Shown here: positions 29,901-38,900 of the stretch, one piece after another
Layout: each line of letters begins with the position of its first letter
Numbering within the stretch: position 1 is the first letter of the stretch
From: Mesostigma viride
Lineage: Eukaryota; Streptophyta; Mesostigmatophyceae; Mesostigmatales; Mesostigmataceae
NCBI GenBank assembly: GCA_009746045.1
Contig: RPFO01000579.1
Span: forward strand, 515,160-559,659
Direction: 5' to 3'
Length of the DNA: 44,500 nucleotides
Position numbers and translations under genes: made by a program
The notes under the pieces: generated by a model
The model's input: only the letters and a program-made list of their open reading frames with translations
The model's database searches: none
What the model was told of the DNA's origin: nothing

Positions 29901-32900
29901 TTTTTGTAGTCAGCACGCCTTTAGGAAGGTCTAATAAAGGAGGCGAGGAAGAGCAGCGGGAAGGAAATCGACCACGGCGGTGCGGCCATGGCCGAAGGTC
30001 TGCAAACAGCGTGCCCTGCCAGTCTATGCGGGAGTAGCTCGCGACCGAGGGTTTTTTTCGTGGAGATGGGATGCTAGGTAGCTAATTAGCCGAAAAATCC
30101 CTGGTCAAGCTCAAGGCGCGACCATTTAGCGCTGTCCCAAGCCATCCCAGGTGATTGCTCGTCGCCATCGCCCCTTTTCGTCTCCTCCTGCTTTTCCTCG
30201 CGAGTTGCGCGTCCCTTTTCTCGTTATTTTTCGTTTTCTCCCTCCGCCACGTCGCGGCTCATCCAACTTTCTCGCGTCTCGTGGCCCGCGCCGGCGTTTC
30301 GCTGTATTTCTCTTTCCAGGCGAGTCAGAGCCTGTCCCACGCGTTGGCTCGGGATAAGAGGTGGGCCCACCGCCATACATCTCGTAACGGTCGTGTTTCC
30401 TGAGAGAGTCACGGTTTCGCGAGGACGGCAGGTTCGCTCTTGTCGTGGATTCGGCATCGTCTCCAGGTGGGTTTGTGCATATCTCCTTCTCAAAAGCGCG
30501 GGTCTCTTCAGCTACTAGCCAGAAACACCGCCTTGCTAAACCGTGTCTTCGAAAACGCCCGTGTCCGTGATCCGGGTCCGCATCGTCCTCGGACGCCCTT
30601 AAACTTTCTCCACCGCCACCATGTTCGCGGGGATCTTGCCCATCTTGATCATTAGCAGGGCGGATCTCTCTACATTGCCAATGGCCTGGGGTGTTTTGAC
30701 GAGCCGCAAGACAGACTCGACAGTGCGAGAGTATTTCTCCGCGCTGCCGGGGAAAAACAACTCGTCCAATCCTGCGAGAGACGAACGACGGACACGCAGA
30801 GAGACGGGGTCGGTGGCGGAAAGATACGTGAGGCTCGTATCCGGCGCGCGAGATCTCGAAGGTGTGCGGCGAGGAAGGAACTTTCAAAACGTTCGTGAGC
30901 GAGAGGTATCTAGTGCTCGGACACAGCACCCGTAGAAAGTCGAGAAAGGGTGGCGTCCCCCCGTATAGACGAACACACATCTCTTATGCTCATCAGCTCG
31001 TTTTTCCCGCCGTGTACTAAATGGACATTCGTGTACATTCGCGTGGGTTCGAATTTGCCTACGATCGCACGAGCAGGATTGCAACCCTTGCGCCCATTCT
31101 CGTGTAAATTAGGACCTTGCCTGCTCACGTGCGCCATAACAGGTCATCGTTGTCGACGTGGGAAAAAGTTTGCTGGTATTGTCTGCGCGGGGAACGGGAC
31201 GCCCCCCCCACTGCCTGCCGGTTTTGTGACCAGCGTCCCTGGAATGGCGAAATCGGATTCTGCAAATCCACACAAGATTCGACCTGTGACCCCAGGTGAA
31301 GCCAGGGGGGGGGGGGTCAGCCGGGAATTTTCTGACGCGTTGACGGACTGACGGGACAAAACAGAACCGCAAACTCGGTGACTACTCTAGTACCTGACTG
31401 TAAGCCAAATGTACTGGTTGACAACGAAATTGCCCCGCGGTCCTGCACGAGTCCGGACCGCACCCCGGGAGGGGAGCGCCCACTGGCGCGACACGTCGAG
31501 GAATCGGAGCATGGCCCTCGTCAAGGCTCTCTTTAGTCGCGATTCGAGGAAGTCGCTCTGGCATTTTGCGCGTTTTACAGCAGGTGGGTGATGAGATGTT
31601 CGTTTCCCCGGCGTTCCATGAATGCATTGTGGTTTACGGGCAAGTGCAAGCACAGCTTGCGTTTCCCTCGCGGGAATTCGAGCGAATTCGCATTAGTAGA
31701 CTCGCCTCAACTCAAAAAGCGTCCTCGTTTTGCCCGTGGATATCTGCCACGTCCCAGGCTCCGGGCGTGCACCGGCAAATGGGGAGGTTCCCGCAGGCCG
31801 ACCCCATCGACGTTCGTGCCGCGTCATGGACGAAGGCGGACGTTCTTGCGGGCGACACCGACGCATCCACCCCAACAAGAGTCTGGGTGTACACGACGTG
31901 GCCCGCCATCTCCGTTACTAGCCGCGAGAAGAGGCTGGCAGAATCCTCCCTTAACCTTTGCCGCATCAAGGGTGAATCTGTCATCGTTGGAGTATGATAG
32001 AAAATGTACAGGTATCTAGCATATATATACACCACCGGGTCATCCCCTTTGTCCTTGAGGAGTTCGGGGCCATGGGCCCCAAGACAGCGGAGTTTTTCCA
32101 CGAGTGCTGCCAGCGCCGTGAAGACCGCCTCGACCTCGAGGGTCAGACCGCCCCGTGGTCTGCCCGCACGTGGTCCTCGTATTGGCGGCAGCGCCTGTCC
32201 CTCGCCCTCACTCGCACCGTGGCTGATGTGTTATTCCGCCGCACCCGGGCCGACTTTGTCGCGACCCATGCGGTCTAGATCCCTTCCAGGCCTGCATGGT
32301 GGGCCGGCAGCGCTGTTGCTGCGTGTAGTTTTGTGATGTATAGTTAGTTGTACCTTGTGCAGCTGGCGTGATCCTTGGATGTCCGTGTCAGATTACTATT
32401 ACTTTCTTCAGGGTTACTCTCCCAGTTATCGGGTTTTTCCTTATGTTGCATGCCCATCTCACCTCCGTAATCTCTCATTCTCAACTAATATATATACATT
32501 TAGATGATGACCGCCGGGACGACCACTTGTTGTATATTGCTGATGTGTGAGAACCAACATATGTCAGAAAATGTACAACGAAGTTATATGGCTCCTGCAT
32601 TATCTGATGACTGCCGCGTAGACCACTTGCTATATGGCAGATGTCCGAGAACCATCGAATGGTTGCGGAAATTGCCTGCTCCTAGGCCAGAGCAGCCGAG
32701 ACCGAAATCGCACTGGCCGGACAGGCCTTCGCGGAAAAGGAGTCGCAGCTACTGGGCAAGGAAGCTGAGGTTGCGGACCTGCAGCGGCAGCTTGAGGAAA
32801 TGCGGGGGGCACTGAGGGAGCAGGCAGGTGAAAAGGAGGAAGTGAGATAAATGGATTGAGGTCCTGATGGGCTCAAAAGCATACGCGAGCGTTGAACCAC

Positions 32901-35900
32901 GGGCAAACACGCCCTCATCACGGGCACCAAATATATAAAATCGTCACTACCTGGTACACAATGTGGCTTGAGTACTATAGGCAAAAGTCAACTAGGCTGT
33001 TGGCACTTGGCATATGGTGGTTTTCAGCCATGCTGGACTACGCTTGGCTTACTAAGTGTGAGTTTAGTCGGTTTGATAAGACGCCGCGTGACACGGCCGC
33101 TTCATGTCTTTGACCGTCACGATCAGCGGTGCCTAGTCTAAGCATGGCATGACCTCCATGCCCATGATGCAATGCCCCTGCGCCTGATGCCCGCGGCAGA
33201 GAGAGGGAGGTGGAAAGACTGTTAAATAATAACATGATGAAGACATAGGATCATCATTGTATGATTTGATGTCTACAAATTCTTGGGAACAGGATCATTT
33301 CACAGAGCAGCAATGGCATAGCTGCTCTGGTGCGAGGATAATCCACAGTAGTATGCCAGTGACACAATGCGCTCGTGGCGATGTCATTCAAGGTCGCTTA
33401 CCTGCCCCACGGCAACGAGCAAATATAGTTTATTCATTCCTTCCCTCCCTCCCTCCCTCCCTCCCTCCCTCCCTCCCTCCCTCCCTCCCTCCCTCCCTCC
33501 CTCCCTCCCTCCCTCCCTCCCTCCCTCCCTCCCTCCCTCCCTCCCTCCCTCCCTCCCTCCCTCCCTCCCTCCCTCCCTCCCTCCCTCCCTCCCTCCCTCC
33601 CTCCCTCCCTCCCTCCCTCCCTCCCTCCCTCCCTCCCTCCCTCCCTCCCTCCCTCCCTCACTCCCTCCCTCCCTCACTCCCTCCCTCCCTCACTCCCTCA
33701 CTCCCTCACTCCCTCACTCACTCACTCCCTCACTCACTCACTCACTCACTCACTCACTCACTCACTCACTCACTCACTCACTCACTCACTCACTCACTCA
33801 CTCACTCACTCACTCACTCACTCACTCACTCACTCACTCACTCACTCACTCACTCACTCACTCACTCACTCACTCACTCACTCACTCACTCACTCACTCA
33901 CTCACTCACTCACTCACTCACTCACTCACTCATTCACTCACTCACTCACTGCCTCGAGTTCCATCCTTCCCTCCAGGTTTCGGAGACCCTAGGCAAGACG
34001 TCAGCAGAACTCGAGCAATGTGAAGATAGGGTGGCCGCAGCCCAAGCGGATGCGGCAGCCAAGGAGTTGCAGTGGTTGGATCGTGGGGCACAACTACTGC
34101 ACATGCAAGCAGAGGTCGCAGCGCTGCGTCAACAGCTGGAGGAAACACGAGGGGCGAGGCAGGAGAACAGGAGCCAGAAGGAGGATGAGGTACGTGGGCG
34201 GTGGAGGGGGGGTGGAGGGGGGGTGGAGGGGGGGTGGAGGGGGGATGGAGGGGGGGTGGAGGGGGGTTGGAGGGGAGGGGGGGTGGAGGGGAGGTGGAGG
34301 GGGGTGGAGGGGGGTGGACGGGGGGTGGAGGGGGGGTGGACGGGGGGTGGATGAACAGTGAATGGATAAAGGACATTCTGACGGGAGCATTGGCAACCTA
34401 TAACGGGAGCATGGGATGAGCTCATCGAATGTGCTGAAAGAGCAATACAGCCGGTTCCATGCCTTTTCCATGGAGTTTCAGATAAGAATTTGACCTTAAT
34501 CTTTATCTACACTGCGTGATCAGTTTATTTAAATTTGGTTTATGTGAAAGTCCTAATAACCTAGCCCCTAGGATGTGGGAGGCCTCCCCGCGTGCCAGTA
34601 CGTGTGAAGGTACCTTCAACCCCCTTGTACTCAACGAGACCAAATGAGGGAAGGGCGCCTGTTTCACTACGATCACTACAGCACAAGCGAGTGATGTAGT
34701 TTGCCGTCATAGCATTCGCACCCGTCACTAGTGTGGCTGCAAGGCTCATTCTGTCTGCACTGCAACCGTAAGCCCTGATCCCTATACCTAGTGGTTGCAT
34801 CTAGCAGGACCACCCTCTTGGGGCGCATTCTGCCTCGTGTCTGCATAATAGTGAGCTGCCGAGAGCCAGCCGCGGTGACCATCCGTGGCAACTCCTAGTT
34901 TGGTTGTGTCCCAGAGTTCCTTCCTGGTATGTAGCTGCAGGGAGACCAGGTCACCAGTGTCGACATGCTCTGTGGCATGTTTTTCAGGCGCGGGCGATGC
35001 AGAGGTAATTGTTCCCAATGGCTTGGTTTTGATCAACACAGGGATTGAAGGTGGAACGCGTGTCCATGGGAACCTGATGCGACGTTGTTTTTTTGTTTTG
35101 TTTTGTTTTTTTCCCCAGCAGGCAGACTGATGCCCTGGTAAACTATTTTGTTATCCACTGTCGCCTCTGTTGTCTTACAGATCGCAGAGGCGCTACATGT
35201 GACACTGAACGAACTTGAGCAAGTGAGAGCCAGGGCCGAGGCGGCAGAGTGGGCCTTGGCTGAGGAGGCTGAACGGCCGGGTCGTCAAGCCGAGGTCGCA
35301 GACTTGCAGCTACAGCTGGGGGAAGTGCAAGGGGCGCTCAAGGACGTCATGGAGAGGAGGGATGAGGTGGGGATTTCAGTGCCGCTCTTCGAGGCACAAT
35401 TGATGCGCTTTGTTTGGCCGCAAACAAGCTAGACAGCACACATCAAGTATGGTGCGGCCTGGGAGCTCGCGATCGGTGCTATTTCATGGTTGCAACGGCA
35501 AGCATGATCGTGTTTAGTTTCGCAATAGGATAGCTCTGACGCTGTTTCATATCTTGTCGAGGCTGGATTAGGGATCATAATACAGGTTCAAGAACTTGGT
35601 TCACATAGCAGTGAATTGATCTAGGTAGAGATATGCTCTGGTCGTCCATGAAGTGATGGGAATCCGCCTATGAGGGTCCGCCCACCCATGCTGCCTCAAA
35701 ACAAACAACCTGCATCCGTGGAATGGAAGCCCGCCCTTTATAGCAACAACCCTACCCAGCCAACCCCTACATGGGAGGCTTGGGTACAGGTGCCAGCACA
35801 ATTTTTTTTCTAAAAATTGCTTTTTATTTTTGTCCTAGACGGCGTTGCATTGTCAGCTGAGCAGGTTAGTCATAGATAATATTAGCATAGATCACCCACG

Positions 35901-38900
35901 CCCTGGTCGTTGTGACGGGACACGCGCTCGCTGGGATGGACTTAGGCCCAATGAACGGTGAGGATTGCTCGACGTGATGGCAAAGGCTTCACTAGACGAG
36001 CACATATTTCCTGAACATGAAATGCCTCGCTGCCAGGTTGGGCTGCACTCCGATGGTCCCAATGTGAGTCATGTATAGTTCTTATGGTTCTTATGGCTCT
36101 GATGTTTCTGTCGGTTCTGATGGTCTTTATGGCTCTGATGGTTCTGATGGTTCCGATGGTTCCGATGGTTCTGATGGTTCTGATGGTTCTGATGGTTCTG
36201 ATGGTTCTGATGGTTCTGATGGTTCTGATGGTTCTGATGGTTCTGATGGTTCTGATGGTTCTGATGGTTCTGATGGTTCTGATGGTTCTGATGGTTCTGA
36301 TGGTTCTGATGGTTCTGATGGTTCTGATGGTTCTGATGGTTCTGATGGTTCTGATGGTTCTGATGGTTCTGATGGTCTTTATGGCTCTGATGGTTCTGAT
36401 GGTTCCGATGGTTCCGATGGTTCTGATGGTTCTGATGGTTCTGATGGTTCTGATGGTTCTGATGGTTCTGATGGTTCTGATGGTTCTGATGGTTCTGATG
36501 GTTCTGATGGTTCTGATGGTTCTGATGGTTCTGATGGTTCTGATGGTTCTGATGGTTCTGATGGTTCTGATGGTTCTGATGGTTCTGATGGTTCTGATGG
36601 TCTTTATGGCTCTGATGGTTCTGATGGTTCCGATGGTTCCGATGGTTCTGATGGTTCTGATGGTTCTGATGGTTCTGATGGTTCTGATGGTTCTGATGGT
36701 TCTGATGGTTCTGATGGTTCTGATGGTTCTGATGGTTCTGATGGTTCTGATGGTTCTGATGGTTCTGATGGTTCTGATGGTTCTGATGGTTCTGATGGTT
36801 CTGATGGTTCTGATGGTTCTGATGGTTCTGATGGTTCTGATGGTTCTGATGGTTCTGATGGTTCTGATGGTTCTGATGGTTCTGATGGTTCTGATGGTTC
36901 TGATGGTTCTGATGGTTCTGATGGTTCTGATGGTTCTGATGGTTCTGATGGTTCTGATGGTTCTGATGGTTCTGATGGTTCTGATGGTTCTGATGGTTCT
37001 GATGGTTCTGATGGTTCTGATGGTTCTGATGGTTCTGATGGTTCTGATGGTCATCTTATGATGGGTTTTATCCTAGTTGGTAAGGGTCTCGTATGGTCCT
37101 TATGGCCCTTATGGCCCTTATGGCCCTTATGGCCCTTATGGCCCTTATGGCCCTTATGGCCCTTATGGCCCTTATGGCCCTTATGGCCCTTATGGCCCTT
37201 ATGGCCCTTATGGCCCTTATGGCCCTTATGGCCCTTATGGCCCTTATGGCCCTTACAGCCCTTACAGCCCTTACGGCCCTTACGGCCCTTACGGCCCTTA
37301 CGGCCCTTACGGCCCTTACGGCCCTTACGGCCCTTACGGCCCTTACGGCCCTTACGGCCCTTACGGCCCTTACGGCCCTTACGGCCCTTACGGCCCTTAC
37401 GGCCCTTACGGCCCTTACGGCCCTTACGGCCCTTACGGCCCTTACGGCCCTTACGGCCCTTACGGCCCTTACGGCCCTTACGGCCCTTACGGCCCTTACG
37501 GCCCTTACGGCCCTTACGGCCCTTACGGCCCTTACGGCCCTTATGGCCCTTATGGCCCTTACAGCCCTTATGGCCCTTACCGCCCTTACAGCCCTTACGG
37601 CCCTTACGGCCCTTACGGCCCTTACGGCCCTTACGGCCCTTACGGCCCTTACGGCCCTTACGGCCCTTACGGCCCTTACGGCCCTTACGGCCCTTATGGC
37701 CCTTATGGCCCTTATGGCCCTTATGGCCCTTATGGCCCTTATGGCCCTTATGGCCCTTATGGCCCTTATGGCCCTTATGGCCCTTATGGCCCTTATGGCC
37801 CTTATGGCCCTTATGGCCCTTATGGCCCTTATGGCCCTTATGGCCCTTATGGCCCTTATGGCCTTTATGGCCCTTATGGCCCTTATGGCCCTTATGGCCC
37901 TTATGGCCCTTATGGCCCTAACGGCCCTTACGGCCCTTACGGCCCTTATGGTTATGTGGAGGCCTTGTTGCCATGGAGCATGCTTTGTTCGATGTTATCC
38001 GTGGCATCTGTATGGCTTCAAGAGCAATGAACTCGTGGCGGATGCGTTCAATGTGAGTCCCTCCCGTGTTGCAAGGAAAGGTACGATGCTGGAGCACAGC
38101 TTGTTGCAATTGCACTTTATGTTTAGCAAACAGAGCAGGAAAGCTGGGGATTTGTTTGAAAGCTGGAGATGTTTGGGAGGCTGGCGATTCTGTGAAGTCC
38201 TGCGTTTGCAAGGTCTCTATCTTCTCTCTTCAAGGGGGATTACCGTTAGACACGCCAGCTGCGGCATTTCGTGTTAACCAAGCAACGGGCATTCAAAGAG
38301 TGGTGGGCTGATTGTGGCGGTTTCGTCCATTGGTGATGTGATATGCCATAATAGAAACAATGGATAAAATATAAGTGCCCGCAGAGTGTAGGTTTCTGAC
38401 ACATACGACGATTATGCCCTTGAAATAATATTCATGCTGTCTGGTACTGTCCAATAGTTGTATTATAGGGGAGCGACTGCTGATGCCTGCAGCATGCTGG
38501 GTGACAGTCAAACAAAGTTGCACTTTTCTAGGCATTGAGGGTTTTCTTTCTCTTTTCGTGTAACCCATGTCACTTGATATCATCGTAAGTTTATGGTTTT
38601 ATGATTTCATAACTATTTTTATTCATTGTATTATTCCTTGTTTCTGGCAGGTTTCGGAGACGGTGCGCGCGACACGGGAGGAGCTTGAGCGCTGGCAAGC
38701 AAGGGCAACCGCAGCGGAGCAAGCAGTAGCCATGAAGCAGGCGCATGTGTCGAGCTGGGAAACCAAGTTTGCTGCGGCCGACAAGGCGCTGGCCACCAAA
38801 CAGGCGGAGTTGTTGGGTTGCCGAGCCAAGAATGTTGAGCTGGAGCGCCAGCTGGCAGAAGCGCAAGCAAAGTTGAGGCAGCCTCAGGCGATCAAGCGGA

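Larger units (their letters stand above)
32030..33180. repeat. inverted-duplication block, right arm (LINE tail and SENH cassette)
   Basis: Partner of 17920-19245, with the LINE tail, cassette and downstream intron landmarks in the same order on the opposite strand. Confidence 0.85.
33300..34189. repeat. inverted-duplication block, right arm (CCCT array and SETL cassette)
   Basis: Partner of 17156-17860: GACACAATGCGC, GATGTCATTCAAGGTCGCTT flank, a (CCCT)n array, then the VSETL cassette. Left-arm order is mirrored. Confidence 0.8.

Noticed and set aside
30126-30980. 284-codon minus-strand open frame as an intact gene
   Set aside because: Its residues change from protein-like to Arg/Gly-rich low complexity, and the protein-like pieces nearby fall in other frames. 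It is likely chance in GC-rich DNA.
32683-32685. TAG read as glutamine (variant genetic code)
   Set aside because: Only one such site was seen, the LINE ORF ends with TAG, and a simple C-to-T nonsense mutation explains it.
33384-33677. Minus-strand Glu-Gly-Gly-Arg open frame at the (CCCT)n array
   Set aside because: Repeat translation only. The sense strand here is plus, as shown by the exon at 33977.
36071-38277. Long open frames of Ser-Asp-Gly, Met-Val-Leu and Gly-Pro-Tyr repeats as silk- or collagen-like proteins
   Set aside because: The 9-bp unit keeps several frames open at once, and the array lies between two well-supported exons of gene B. Coding use would need RNA evidence.
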